A stretch of 64,000 nt of DNA. Source: Sneathiella marina. Lineage in GTDB: Bacteria > Pseudomonadota > Alphaproteobacteria > Sneathiellales > Sneathiellaceae. The translations under genes and the position numbers were made by a program. Under the pieces are notes generated by a model. It made no database searches. It had not been told where the DNA came from and worked only from the letters and a program-made list of their open reading frames with translations. Shown here piece by piece: positions 28,186-37,983 of this stretch; position 1 is the stretch's first letter, and each line of letters begins with the position of its first letter. The stretch covers positions 592,364 through 656,363 of the forward strand of contig NZ_CP098747.1 of the NCBI RefSeq assembly GCF_023746535.1, written 5' to 3'.

Positions 28186-28716
28186 ATGAATATGTTGAAC
28201 TTACCTATTATTCTGGCGCCAAATCCAATTTTTCGTCAGAAAGCATCGAAAGTTGACAGTTTTGATGGGGCACTCCGGCAATGTATCGCCGATATGTTGG
28301 AGACATTATATGCGCATAAAGGTCTGGGGCTTGCCGGAAATATGGTTGGCGTACTAAAGCAGATCATTGTCATTGATCTGCAGACGGATGGCAAAAAAGA
28401 TCCCCTTATTTTGATTAATCCGCACATTGTTGACGCGTCTGACGAAACGCAGATTTTCACCGAGGCATCGCTGAGCTATCCGGGCATTGAAGCACAAGTG
28501 CGCCGGCCAAAAAAAATAGCAGTTTCTTATTTTGATGAGATGCAAACAGCTCAGGAGCTAACGGCGGAAGGTTTTCTCGCCACGGTTATCCAGCATGAAA
28601 TGGATTACCTCGATGGCAGGACATATCTGGATCAATTATCGCGTCTGAAAAAAGATAACCTGCTGCGTCGATACAGGAAAATTCGTATATCAGTAGCCCC
28701 TGCGGGAGGGGAATAA
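28186..28716 (+). CDS. peptide deformylase-like protein with altered active-site motifs
   Basis: A 176-residue protein of peptide deformylase length and fold, but all three active-site motifs are changed. Motif 1 is 'GLGLAGNMVG' (46-55), where Met53 stands at the place of the catalytic Gln. Motif 2 is 'EASLS' (93-97), where Ser95 replaces the metal-binding Cys of EGCLS. Motif 3 is 'QHEMDYLDG', with His137 and Glu138 kept but Tyr141 in place of the second His. With two of three metal ligands lost it probably does not deformylate nascent proteins in the usual way. The true deformylase would have to be elsewhere. Alternative start at 28192. It follows ypfJ by 115 bp. Confidence 0.85.
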   Translation: MNMLNLPIILAPNPIFRQKASKVDSFDGALRQCIADMLETLYAHKGLGLAGNMVGVLKQIIVIDLQTDGKKDPLILINPHIVDASDETQIFTEASLSYPGIEAQVRRPKKIAVSYFDEMQTAQELTAEGFLATVIQHEMDYLDGRTYLDQLSRLKKDNLLRRYRKIRISVAPAGGE

Positions 28717-28755
28717 AGGCCTTTGCGATGGGGATGAACGACGGATTGGTACCCT

Positions 28756-29481
28756 TTACACGAGAGAAACTCTGCCGTCTTTCAGATCATAAACAGCCCC
28801 AACGATATCGATCTTTTTGTCATTGTAAAATTTATTGACGATCGGTGCAGATATTTTCAATTTGGCAACTTGCTCACGGACATTTTGAACGATTGAATTG
28901 TTCAACAAATCTCCCGATTTCTCTGCTTTCGCCTTGATTACCGCGGGTTCAATGGCAGAGATAAGTTCCGGCAGGTGCCCGGGAAGGTCGGCCTCATTCT
29001 GGAGAACATCAATTGCAGCACCCACAGCGCCGCAACTGGTATGCCCCATGACAATAACCAACGGGGTTCCCAAAAACTTGACGCCATACTCGAGGGAGGC
29101 AAGCAAGTTCGGACTCATGACGTTGCCGGCAACTCGCATGATGAAAAGATCGCCGGGGTCCTGATCAAAGGCCATATCCGGGACGACCCGCGAGTCCGAA
29201 CAGCTAAGGATCGACGCAATGGGGAATTGGGCTTTTACCAGATTCGGACGATTGGCAGAAAAATCCTGCTGTTCAGGCATGTTAGCGACGTAGCGACCAT
29301 TGCCCTCCATTAACCGGGCGAGCGCATCGGCAGGCGTAATTGCATTGGGGGCGTTATTGGCAAAAGCGGAAAACGCTCCCGTCATGCCAAATGGCGTGAC
29401 GCTGGCGGCAACACCGGCCTTTAGAAGATTTCGTCGGGAAACTTGAAATTTCTGTGAAGTTTCATGGTGAAAGTCGCACAT
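28756..29481 (-). CDS. exported beta-class carbonic anhydrase
   Basis: A 241-residue beta-carbonic anhydrase. The zinc ligands are Cys94, His147 and Cys150 ('SCSDSRVVPD', 'GHTSCGAV'), and the Asp96-Arg98 dyad is present, so it should be active. The N-terminus has a twin-arginine signal, 'VSRRNLLKAGVAASVTPFG', so it works in the periplasm. It interconverts CO2 and bicarbonate. The gene is alone, divergent from the amine oxidase gene and convergent with the deformylase-like gene. Confidence 0.94.
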   Translation of the reverse strand: MCDFHHETSQKFQVSRRNLLKAGVAASVTPFGMTGAFSAFANNAPNAITPADALARLMEGNGRYVANMPEQQDFSANRPNLVKAQFPIASILSCSDSRVVPDMAFDQDPGDLFIMRVAGNVMSPNLLASLEYGVKFLGTPLVIVMGHTSCGAVGAAIDVLQNEADLPGHLPELISAIEPAVIKAKAEKSGDLLNNSIVQNVREQVAKLKISAPIVNKFYNDKKIDIVGAVYDLKDGRVSLV

Positions 29482-29654
29482 GTAGATAAACCTCTCTCAG
29501 AAATAATCGTACTATTATATTGGAAACATTCCATATAGCGCCCATCCGGTCAAGCCATCATCATGGAACATTGCAGCCTTCGCCTTGCCAATTGGGTCCT
29601 GTTTAGGGGATGATGAATTACCACTTTCAACATTTCGCATGATCAGGGAATAAT

Positions 29655-31577
29655 ATGATGGATGAAATTCATATTGGGACGACGCGGCATCCGCTTTCGT
29701 CCCTATCAGCTGCAGAAATCCTAAAGGCTGCCGAGATTGTAAAAAACACTCTCGAGCAGGATGCCGATCTGCATTTCGAAATGATTGAGTTGGCTGAACC
29801 GGATAAGGCCAATGTTGCTGCTCATGTGCCCGGCACAAAGCTTATCCGGCAGGCTTGGGTAAACAGCTACTCGCCGGCCCAAAACGGTGTCACCCGAAGC
29901 CTTGTTTCACTGGATTCTGAAGCTCTCCTGTCTTCGACATATTTGCCAGACGCCCATCCGATGATTGCGCCGGAAGAATTTGGCGAGATTGAAGAAGCGT
30001 TGAAAGCCGATCCGCGATTTATCGCCGCATGTGAACGCCGGGGTATCGAGGATATATCGCTGGTGACGGCGGATGCCTGGTCCGCCGGAAACTTTGGTGT
30101 TGAGAATGAAAAGGGGCGCCGCGTTTCCCATGTTTTTTGCTGGGTTCGAAATGACAAGCTGGATAATCACTACGCTCATCCACTCGAGGGGCTGAATGCG
30201 ACCATTGATATTCGAACCGGCGAAGTTATTGACGTTTTTGACACGGGAGATGTACCGGTCCCGCGGGCTGCTTCAAATTACGACCGGACATACCAGGCGA
30301 CTATACGCGAGGATTTACGGCCAATTAACGTAGAGCAGCCTGACGGGGTCAGCTTTACGATGACCGGCGATCAGCTGAACTGGCATGACTGGCAACTGGT
30401 CATTGGTTTCAATGCGCGTGAGGGATTGACACTGCATCAGGTATCTATTGGCGGTCGGCCCGTTCTCTACCGGGCGTCAATTGCCGAGATGATGGTGCCC
30501 TACGGGTCGCCCGAAGGGGCACATCCGCGAAAGAACGTCTTTGATGTGGGGGAATATGGTGTCGGGCGGTTAATCAATTCATTGGAATTGGGGTGTGATT
30601 GTCTCGGATCCATCCAATATCTGGATGCGGTTCTCAATGACCGTGAGGGCCAAACGGTCACTTTGCGGAACGCCATTTGTATTCATGAAGAAGACACGGG
30701 CATTTTATGGAAGCATTACGATTTCCGCACCGGCCGGAGAGAAACCAGGCGCGCCCGGCGGCTGGTTATTTCATCCATAACAACGGTCGGTAATTATGAA
30801 TATGGATATTACTGGTATCTGTATCTTGACGGGACCATAGAGTTTGAAATCAAGGCCACGGGCATTATTAATACGACGGCTTGCCTGCCTGGTCATCCGG
30901 GCCCCTACGGTGTCGAGGTGTCCCCCGGTGTGCTGGGCCAGATTCACCAGCATGTTTTCTGTGCACGGCTGGATATTACCGTTGATGGTAATATGAATTC
31001 CGTCGTCGAATGCAACACGGCGGCGGAGCCGATGGGGCCGGATAATCCCTATGGAAATGCCTACCGGCAAACAGAGACCTTGCTTGTATCGGAGAAAAAG
31101 GCAGCGCGTAAAGCTGATCAAGGGACCCAGAGATTCTGGAAATTCAAAAGTGCTGAGCGGAAAAACCATGTGGGGATACCCACGGCATATAAATTGATGC
31201 CAATGTCGACCGTCACACCGTTCATCTCACCGGACGGACCCTCCGGCAAGCGGGCGGGTTACATCTATAATGATTTATGGGTGACAGCCTTTGATCCGGA
31301 GGAGCGGTTTCCGGCGGGTGAATTTGTAAATGGCAGCGATGGCAGCGATGGATTGCCAAAATTCGTAGAAAGTGACAGCGATCTTGTCGATCAGGATCTG
31401 GTCGCCTGGCATGTGTTCGGGTTACATCATATGCCGCGCCCGGAAGACTATCCCGTTCAGCCCTGCATTTCCTGTGGGTTTAAATTAATGCCCGTCGGGT
31501 TCTTCGATAACTCCAACGTTCTGGATATACCCTGGGAAAGGAACGCGGCCAGCTGCCCGGCTAAATCATCCGGCTAG
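29655..31577 (+). CDS. tynA: copper-containing primary-amine oxidase
   Basis: A 640-residue quinoprotein amine oxidase. Tyr381 in 'GNYEYGYYW' is the precursor of topaquinone. The copper ligands are His431 and His433 ('GQIHQHVF') and His592 ('GLHHMPRPEDYP'), and Asp297 in 'FDVGEYGVG' is the base. It oxidises a primary amine to an aldehyde, with release of ammonia and hydrogen peroxide. No signal peptide is visible at the N-terminus, so it may be cytoplasmic, unlike the E. coli enzyme. The N-terminal D1 domain is also missing, as in the shorter group. It is convergent with the LysE gene. Confidence 0.94.
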   Translation: MMDEIHIGTTRHPLSSLSAAEILKAAEIVKNTLEQDADLHFEMIELAEPDKANVAAHVPGTKLIRQAWVNSYSPAQNGVTRSLVSLDSEALLSSTYLPDAHPMIAPEEFGEIEEALKADPRFIAACERRGIEDISLVTADAWSAGNFGVENEKGRRVSHVFCWVRNDKLDNHYAHPLEGLNATIDIRTGEVIDVFDTGDVPVPRAASNYDRTYQATIREDLRPINVEQPDGVSFTMTGDQLNWHDWQLVIGFNAREGLTLHQVSIGGRPVLYRASIAEMMVPYGSPEGAHPRKNVFDVGEYGVGRLINSLELGCDCLGSIQYLDAVLNDREGQTVTLRNAICIHEEDTGILWKHYDFRTGRRETRRARRLVISSITTVGNYEYGYYWYLYLDGTIEFEIKATGIINTTACLPGHPGPYGVEVSPGVLGQIHQHVFCARLDITVDGNMNSVVECNTAAEPMGPDNPYGNAYRQTETLLVSEKKAARKADQGTQRFWKFKSAERKNHVGIPTAYKLMPMSTVTPFISPDGPSGKRAGYIYNDLWVTAFDPEERFPAGEFVNGSDGSDGLPKFVESDSDLVDQDLVAWHVFGLHHMPRPEDYPVQPCISCGFKLMPVGFFDNSNVLDIPWERNAASCPAKSSG

Positions 31578-31582
31578 GGTCC

Positions 31583-32203
31583 TTACTTCTCCGCACTGGC
31601 AAGCAAGCTGCCGACAGCGATGAAGGATGCACCGGTTATTCTGTTAAACCAGCGTCCGACCTTGCTTTTTGCAAGCCACGGCGCCAGTTTGCTTGCCGAC
31701 ACTGCCAGAATGATCTCCAGAATAAACTCGAAACATACGAACGTACCGGCCAGAACAAAAAACTGAAGTATCTGGGAGCCATTGGGATCGACGAATTGCG
31801 GCAGAAACGCCGCGAAAAAAATAATCCCTTTCGGATTTGAGGCTGCCGCCATAAAGCCCTGAATGAAAAGCTTGTAGCGGTTTGCTGATCCGGTTCTGAA
31901 TTCCGGCTGTGCCGATAACGGCGGCGCTCTCCAGGTTACGATACCAAGATAAATCAAATATCCCGCACCAACCCACTTTACAATATTGAAGGCCAGGGTA
32001 GATGTTGCAAGCAATGCCCCCAGGCCAGCCATGCAAATACCGATAATCAGGGCGAAACCGATAGCGCCACCAAGGCTGGTGAACAGGCTTTTTCGAACCC
32101 CATAAGTGGCACCATGGCTGAGGATCAAAAGCGAGTTTGGGCCGGGTGTGAGGCTGAGGGCTGCCGTTGCCAACAGATATACGATCCAGATTTCGATGGA
32201 CAT
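31583..32203 (-). CDS. LysE/RhtB-family amino-acid exporter
   Basis: A 206-residue inner-membrane protein with about six helices. The family signature is 'LSLTPGPNSLLILSHGATYG' near residues 16-35, followed by 'LGGAIGFALIIGI' and the Asn/Pro-containing 'AAASNPKGIIFFAAFLPQF'. Members export amino acids or their derivatives; the substrate is not told by sequence. It ends 6 bp from the convergent amine oxidase gene and follows the 869-residue gene on the same strand after 119 bp. Confidence 0.9.
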   Translation of the reverse strand: MSIEIWIVYLLATAALSLTPGPNSLLILSHGATYGVRKSLFTSLGGAIGFALIIGICMAGLGALLATSTLAFNIVKWVGAGYLIYLGIVTWRAPPLSAQPEFRTGSANRYKLFIQGFMAAASNPKGIIFFAAFLPQFVDPNGSQILQFFVLAGTFVCFEFILEIILAVSASKLAPWLAKSKVGRWFNRITGASFIAVGSLLASAEK

Positions 32204-32322
32204 GGGCCGGGTATGCTCCGTTAAAGGTAAAGACTCATGGCATCCGGGGTGCGCCGGACATTATGTATACTAGAGAATTATTTTAAGGAATGGATAATTT
32301 CTTCCAGGACAAGATTGCGGGT

Positions 32323-34932
32323 TTAGAACGGAATAAAAACCGGCGGGATAAAGCGGACGGCGCCGGCGCCCCGTTTGCCATTTTCCGAGACATCGCCAAT
32401 GGCGGCCCCGCCACCGGAGAAACTCATCTGGGCGGAATGAAAATAGACATTCCAGGGCGTCGAGGAGGAATTTACGTGAAAACGGGCCACATCTGTCCAG
32501 CCGATAAACCGCAGTGGATCGATGGACCGGGCGGTGTCAGGCGAGGTGTAGATTTCCGGTTTTCCATAAGTTCGCAGGATCAATATTCCCGGCCCTTCGG
32601 CAACGGAGAAAAACATGCGGCCAAAGGCCATGGCCGTCAGGCTGAGGGAGATATGTGTGCTCAGGCCGACGGTTTCGCTAAAGGCCGCCAGGTTCCCTTG
32701 CGAGAAATAGACACGCTCCCCGTCTTGTAATGTCCATTCAAGAAACTGCCGCCCTTGCGATGTTTGTATGGAAATCGTGTCTTTGTTATTTTCCACAACC
32801 TCGACCTTGACCATCTTATAGGTCCCGGTGAACAGCCGGCGCAACGCCGCCTTAAACGGTTGCGGCCAGGCGACTCCTTGCGATTTCCCCGACGGACTGA
32901 GAGCCGGCTTAATGTAATAATGTTCCCTGTTTGCGGATTTGAAAATATATTCAGGATCAAATCCGGTGCGGATCCTGGCAGGGGCGGGCGAGGAGGAGGG
33001 GGCTTCATTCTGCAGCTCGATGGGAAGCGCGTGCCCCGTTTCATTTTTGAAGGCAATTCGCCCGAATATATAAGCAAAGCTTTTGATGGCGGCAATCAAC
33101 AGGATCATATTGGCGAGCAGGTTAAGGGTTCGCACAGTCCAGAAAACATCTGCAATGGTGTTTCGAACCCCTCGTTTTATCGTATCCAGAGTGGCGCTTA
33201 AATACAGCTCGATTTCCCGAAGCTGTTTATCGGCTGCGTCGCCGGATAAATTGGCCAGATCTGACGTGAGGTCATTGAGCTTTCTCAGCTGCCGGTTGCG
33301 GATCGACATATAGGCATCGAGGATGGAAATTTTTACATTGCGAATGACGTTGCAGGTTATCTGATGCAGCTTGCAGGACGGTGGTTTCAGGCTGCTGATA
33401 TTATTGATCAGGTCCTGGCGGGCGGGAAAAATTGACACATACTGGGTCTCGACGAATTCTGGAATTTGCTTTTTCGATTTTTTCGCAAGGCTCCGGTATT
33501 TGGCCAGCATGTCTTCGAGTTGTAATTCCTGGTTTTTAAAGGCGATATCGACAGACGTGTAGATATCCAGCTCCAGATTTGAATCCTCCCCGCGCGTGAC
33601 CAGTTTATCGGATGTCGGGCCATCACATTCAAACAGGCCGACCCCGTCATTCGTGCATTCGATCCCATAGACGGCATCCTGCGCCCGTGTGTCGACGTAA
33701 AAAGACAACCACAGACCAGCCGCAAGACTTAGCCCTATCGGGATCCAGAGGAAGACCGTCAGCAGGGAATACAGAAGGAACCGGCGCTGGCTCATCTGCC
33801 TGAGGATTGGCAAATTCTGAACTACCCCGAGGACAAGAAGCCGCAGGAGAACGGCCGAGACAATAAAAAGAACCAGCGGATATGTACTGAGAAAGAAGGC
33901 GAAAAACACATGGGCAATGGATCCACCCTCTTCCACGCGGGAGAATGGGTTGAGCGTCACCACAAGGATGATCAGGCAGGCCGCGGCAAATTGGGGCGTT
34001 CGAATTCGGCTGCCGATCGCAAAGCAAAGAAGCGCCGCTAACGAGGCCGCGCTGATGATCAGCGTCCATAATCGCGTGTTTTGATTGGGGGCGGTAGAGA
34101 GGGTTTTATCCAGTTGAACATTCAGTTGGGTAAGGCTCAATATCAAATCGGTTGAGTATTGTTTACGGGCTTCGCTGTACTGATGGATCCGGTTCTTGAC
34201 GGCTTGAACATTTGACCCTCTTCGTTTCTCGAAATCATCGATGGCCTTCTTGAAATCCGCCAGTTTTGCTTTTACTTTCTTCGATTGGAACGGCAGTCTT
34301 GACATTTTTTCATATGCCGACTGGGCGGTGTCGAGTTTCTTCGCGATTTCTTTGTCTTTCTCCTCAGCAGCCCCCAGACTGTTCCGGGCTTTCTTATGTG
34401 ACTTTACGGCTTTCCAGTACCTGTTCGCGTTCCCCTTCGCAGTGTCGGTTGCTAAGACAAGGGCGCCGAATTGATTTTCTGCGGTCGCCGGGGCTGTTCG
34501 GAATGCCGGGACAACATCGAGGACGATTTTCTCAATCGATGAGGCGGTCTGCTGCCGTTTCGGTTCAAAATAATCGGCCGTGATATGATCTTCCGGATAG
34601 ACGCTCATTTCCGTCAGCGGGCTGAAAAACAGAAGGAGCAGCGGGGCAAGGGCAATCACTGCCAGGAATTTTCTCGTTGCGAAGCACAGAAAAACACCCG
34701 CTGCAAACAAGCCCAGATAGACCCAGGTGAAAGGCTTGACTAGAAATTCCGGCGCGATGCTGGATCCGCCGAAACACCCGACGGAGGGGATTTCAAACAA
34801 GGCGGCAATATCTGAAAAATTGAGGCACCAGTGGGTTGGGGGCAAGGTTGCAGAGACGGCCGCCGGAACAGTTCCCAACAAGACTGTCAGCCAAAACAGG
34901 TTCTGGTAGATCTTGTTATTGAATATAAGCAT
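32323..34932 (-). CDS. large membrane protein of unknown function
   Basis: An 869-residue protein that I do not recognise. It has a hydrophobic helix near residues 12-30, two close helices at about 68-108, a long charged coiled-coil-like part at about 120-270, then about four helices in 290-420 ('LWTLIISAASLAALLCFA' to 'LSLAAGLWLSFYVD'). A second soluble part with several Cys follows (about 430-600), then one helix at 603-627, and a C-terminal soluble domain of about 240 residues. That domain is beta-rich ('GERVYFSQGNLAAF', 'GPGILILRTYGKPEIY') and slightly recalls the AIM24/TRAP-like beta fold, which is weak evidence. There is no enzyme motif. It is probably a multi-domain membrane scaffold or sensor. 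Confidence 0.75.
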   Translation of the reverse strand: MLIFNNKIYQNLFWLTVLLGTVPAAVSATLPPTHWCLNFSDIAALFEIPSVGCFGGSSIAPEFLVKPFTWVYLGLFAAGVFLCFATRKFLAVIALAPLLLLFFSPLTEMSVYPEDHITADYFEPKRQQTASSIEKIVLDVVPAFRTAPATAENQFGALVLATDTAKGNANRYWKAVKSHKKARNSLGAAEEKDKEIAKKLDTAQSAYEKMSRLPFQSKKVKAKLADFKKAIDDFEKRRGSNVQAVKNRIHQYSEARKQYSTDLILSLTQLNVQLDKTLSTAPNQNTRLWTLIISAASLAALLCFAIGSRIRTPQFAAACLIILVVTLNPFSRVEEGGSIAHVFFAFFLSTYPLVLFIVSAVLLRLLVLGVVQNLPILRQMSQRRFLLYSLLTVFLWIPIGLSLAAGLWLSFYVDTRAQDAVYGIECTNDGVGLFECDGPTSDKLVTRGEDSNLELDIYTSVDIAFKNQELQLEDMLAKYRSLAKKSKKQIPEFVETQYVSIFPARQDLINNISSLKPPSCKLHQITCNVIRNVKISILDAYMSIRNRQLRKLNDLTSDLANLSGDAADKQLREIELYLSATLDTIKRGVRNTIADVFWTVRTLNLLANMILLIAAIKSFAYIFGRIAFKNETGHALPIELQNEAPSSSPAPARIRTGFDPEYIFKSANREHYYIKPALSPSGKSQGVAWPQPFKAALRRLFTGTYKMVKVEVVENNKDTISIQTSQGRQFLEWTLQDGERVYFSQGNLAAFSETVGLSTHISLSLTAMAFGRMFFSVAEGPGILILRTYGKPEIYTSPDTARSIDPLRFIGWTDVARFHVNSSSTPWNVYFHSAQMSFSGGGAAIGDVSENGKRGAGAVRFIPPVFIPF

Positions 34933-35032
34933 TTACTCAGCAACCTTTACCAACGCACAGCACCAATCTTTAACCGTTACCTGTCAATTTGGGGCATTTT
35001 CGAAGTCTATCTTGTTTATGGTTAACATGAAA

Positions 35033-35959
35033 CTAATACCCCATGGGCTCATTTTGGCTCAACAGCATGGCTTTTGGGACATGGGCACGGATAATCCGCG
35101 CTATTTGATGTAAAATCTCCGTTCGGGGGAAAGAGGTGCGGCTGACAAGCCGGACGGTTCTGCCGACTTTCCGCGTTGCTTCCGGCCGGATGAGCATGGC
35201 TGATTTGACCGCCCCGCCGCCGGGTTTTGCCAATTCCGGCAAAAGAGTGACACCGTCCCCGGCAGCCACCAGCGCGAGCAACGTTTCCAGGCTGGTTTCG
35301 CGGGTATTGGCGCTGGCTGTACCGGCGGATGCATTGCAGGCTTCCAGCATTTGATCGCGAAAACAATGCCCATCTGCCAGCAGTAAAAGCTCCGCCGCGT
35401 GAAGCTCTGACAGATCGATGGCGTCCCGGGTGGCAAGCGGGTGGTTCCTGGGAAGGGCAACCCAAAAGGGTTCGTCATAAAGCGGCAGGTCCTGCATATG
35501 CAAAGCCTGCGGCGGCGTCGCGAGAAGGGCCGCGTCAAGCTGTCCGTGAACAAGACGGTTTTCCAGATTCCCGGTCATGTCTTCAATCAATGTAAGCTGG
35601 ACATTCGGCAATTGCTTGCGGATCGCCGTCAAGACCAGTGGCGATAAATAGGGGCCGATCGTCGCAATCATACCCAGGCGAAAAGGCCCGGACAGGGGGT
35701 CCCTTGCCAATTGGGCTGTGGTCACTATCTCCTCTGATAAGGTGACCAGTTTTCGGGCCTGTTCAACGATCTGTTCTCCGATAGGGGTGATCTGGACGCG
35801 CCGGTTGGTCCTCTCGAACAACATAACACCGAGCTGATCTTCAAGCTTTCGGATCTGGCCGCTCAACGCAGGTTGGCTGACATGGCATTTGAGGGCGGCC
35901 CTGCCGAAATGTCTTTCGTCAGCGACGGCCACCAGATATTTCATGTCCCGAATGTTCAT
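35033..35959 (-). CDS. oxyR: hydrogen-peroxide sensor regulator OxyR
   Basis: A 308-residue LysR-type regulator. The N-terminal HTH has 'HFGRAALKCHVSQPALSGQI'. The redox switch is present as Cys199 and Cys208 in 'GHCFRDQMLEAC', in the same positions as in E. coli OxyR, so it should form the disulfide on contact with hydrogen peroxide and then activate transcription. The divergent neighbour is the catalase gene katA, with a OxyR-like site between them (see 35984-36020), a typical arrangement. Confidence 0.95.
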   Translation of the reverse strand: MNIRDMKYLVAVADERHFGRAALKCHVSQPALSGQIRKLEDQLGVMLFERTNRRVQITPIGEQIVEQARKLVTLSEEIVTTAQLARDPLSGPFRLGMIATIGPYLSPLVLTAIRKQLPNVQLTLIEDMTGNLENRLVHGQLDAALLATPPQALHMQDLPLYDEPFWVALPRNHPLATRDAIDLSELHAAELLLLADGHCFRDQMLEACNASAGTASANTRETSLETLLALVAAGDGVTLLPELAKPGGGAVKSAMLIRPEATRKVGRTVRLVSRTSFPRTEILHQIARIIRAHVPKAMLLSQNEPMGY

Positions 35960-35983
35960 TTTGCTTGTCCGGTAATTTTATTA

Positions 35984-36020
35984 ATAGGCAATACCTATCA
36001 AATTCATAATATCAAACGAT
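35984..36020. promoter_or_regulatory. candidate OxyR binding site
   Basis: The first half is ATAG, seven bases, CTAT (35984-35998), a full match to the OxyR half-site spacing. After seven bases comes a weaker half, ATAA, seven bases, CGAT (36006-36020). The site lies between the oxyR start and the katA start, as expected for control of both. Confidence 0.62.
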
Positions 36021-36094
36021 TTTATTTATGAAAAGTCCTTTGCTATTTATTGAAATGTATTCATTGGAAGCACATAGCACGGAGGAAAGTCATC

Positions 36095-37531
36095 ATGTCC
36101 AAATGTCCCGTAATGACCACAGCGAACGGAAGTCCCGTCGCAGACAATCAAAACAGCCTGACCGCCGGGCCGCGAGGCCCGCTTCTGGCCCAGGACTGGC
36201 AGTTATTTGAGAAACATGCGCATTTCAATCGGGAACGCATCCCGGAAAGAGTTGTCCATGCCAAGGGGTCCGGGGCATTCGGAACCTTCACCGTCACGGG
36301 CGATATCACAAAATATACCAAGGCGAAATTGTTCGAGATGGGCAAGCAGACGGATGTCTTCTTGCGGTTCTCCACTGTTGCCGGGGAAAAAGGGGCGGCG
36401 GATGCGGAGCGGGATGTGCGCGGTTTCGCCTTGAAATTCTATACGGAAGAAGGCAACTGGGATCTGGTTGGCAATAACACGCCAGTCTTTTTTGTCCGGG
36501 ATCCCTACAAATTCATGGATTTTGTCCATAGCCAGAAACGTGATCCACGCACCAATTTGCGGTCCGGGACAATGCAATGGGATTTCTGGTCCCACGCGCC
36601 GGAAGCTCTGCATCAGATCACCATTCTCATGTCGGATCGCGGCCAGCCTGCCTCGTACCGGCATATGAACGGCTATGGGTCGCATACCTACAGCTTTATC
36701 AATTCACAGAATGAGCGGGTTTGGGTCAAGTTTCATTTCAAGACCGAGCAAGGTCAAAAAACCAATTCCGATGCGCAAGTAGCGGACCTGATTGCCGGGG
36801 ACCGGGAAAGCCATCAGCGGGACCTGTATCAGGCCATCGAAGATGGGAATTTTCCGCAATGGAAAGTCAAGGTACAGATCATGACCGAAACACAAGCGGA
36901 GGCGACGTCTTACAACCCGTTTGACCTGACCAAGGTATGGCCCCATAGCGAATTTCCGCTGATTGAAATTGGAACTCTGGAGTTAAACCGCAACCCGGAG
37001 AATTATTTCGCCGAGGTGGAGCAGGCCGCCTTTACGCCAGCGAATATTGTTCCGGGCATCGGCCATAGCCCCGACAAGATGCTGCAAATGCGAATCCTCT
37101 CTTACGGGGATGCGCAACGCTATCGGGTTGGGGCCAATCACCAGCATTTGCCCGTCAATGCGGCCCGCTGCCCGGTTCGCAATTATCAACGCGACGGTGC
37201 CATGCGCTTCGATGGAAATGGCGGCGGTGCGGTTAATTACGAACCCAACAGCTTCGGTGGACCCGCGGAAGATCCTTCGGTGAAAGAGCCGGCACTGGCC
37301 CTTGACGGGGCGGCGGACCGCTATGACCATCGTGAGGGCAATGATGATTTCACCCAGGCAGGTAACCTGTTCCGGATTATGGGTAAAGAGGAACAGAACC
37401 GGTTGATGGATACAATCGCCGGTGCCATGGCCGGGGTTCCGGAAGAAATCATTGAGCGGCAGCTGGGCTATTTCTCCAAGGCGGATACAGCCTATGGTGC
37501 AGGGATCGCAGCGCGGTTGCAGCGCTCCTGA
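36095..37531 (+). CDS. katA: monofunctional haem catalase
   Basis: A 478-residue clade 3-type small-subunit catalase. The start is the ATG at 36095 with GGAGG just upstream; a longer frame from 36050 is not likely. The catalytic His55 ('VVHAKG') and Asn128 ('GNNTPVFF') are present, and the haem ligand is Tyr337 in '[14 protein letters not shown]'. It breaks hydrogen peroxide into water and oxygen. It is divergent from oxyR and ends at a strong terminator. Amine oxidase and oxidases elsewhere in the window produce the peroxide it removes. Confidence 0.96.
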   Translation: MSKCPVMTTANGSPVADNQNSLTAGPRGPLLAQDWQLFEKHAHFNRERIPERVVHAKGSGAFGTFTVTGDITKYTKAKLFEMGKQTDVFLRFSTVAGEKGAADAERDVRGFALKFYTEEGNWDLVGNNTPVFFVRDPYKFMDFVHSQKRDPRTNLRSGTMQWDFWSHAPEALHQITILMSDRGQPASYRHMNGYGSHTYSFINSQNERVWVKFHFKTEQGQKTNSDAQVADLIAGDRESHQRDLYQAIEDGNFPQWKVKVQIMTETQAEATSYNPFDLTKVWPHSEFPLIEIGTLELNRNPENYFAEVEQAAFTPANIVPGIGHSPDKMLQMRILSYGDAQRYRVGANHQHLPVNAARCPVRNYQRDGAMRFDGNGGGAVNYEPNSFGGPAEDPSVKEPALALDGAADRYDHREGNDDFTQAGNLFRIMGKEEQNRLMDTIAGAMAGVPEEIIERQLGYFSKADTAYGAGIAARLQRS

Positions 37532-37575
37532 AACCTGATCCAATGCAATCGGCTCGAAGAGCCTCAATCCGATTT

Positions 37576-37610
37576 GGCCGGCGCTTGAAATGAAGCGCCG
37601 GCCTTTTTTT
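37576..37610 (+). terminator. Rho-independent terminator after katA
   Basis: A perfect 11-bp stem (GGCCGGCGCTT / AAGCGCCGGCC) closes a 6-base loop GAAATG, followed by seven T. It begins 45 bp after the katA stop. Confidence 0.95.
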
Positions 37611-37983
37611 ACCGGTCAATTTCCAAAAATAATACTATTTAAACACGTATTACATTTCGTGACATATAATTACAATGTCTATGTTGATTGAAATGCCTGG
37701 TGAAGACTAATATATAACTCACTAGCAAGGTAGACAACGCAATTTTTAAACTAGAGGGTCGGTTATAAAGTTCCATTTGTACATAAAATTCATTAGTAAT
37801 CAATATTTTAGAAAGTAGTTTTGCCACTATTGTATCTTTTGCAAGAGTAAGCGGAGATGACTGACGATAGAGGCAGCCGACCCTCATTTTTTGACCTGAA
37901 TACGCCAGAATTTATTTTTTTCGCTACCCATATACACACTCAGATAGAGTATTTAAATTCAAACTGAATGGTACAGTATTAGA
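37611..37983. other. AT-rich gap before the autotransporter gene
   Basis: About 370 bp between the katA terminator and the autotransporter start. It is AT-rich with no convincing gene; a minus-strand frame of 82 codons (37639-37887) has no family features. The promoter of the autotransporter gene should be here, but I cannot fix its boxes. No clear ribosome site stands in front of the TTG at 37984. Confidence 0.5.

Noticed and set aside
37639..37887. Minus-strand 82-codon frame before the autotransporter
   Set aside because: AT-rich, no family features, no clear start signal.
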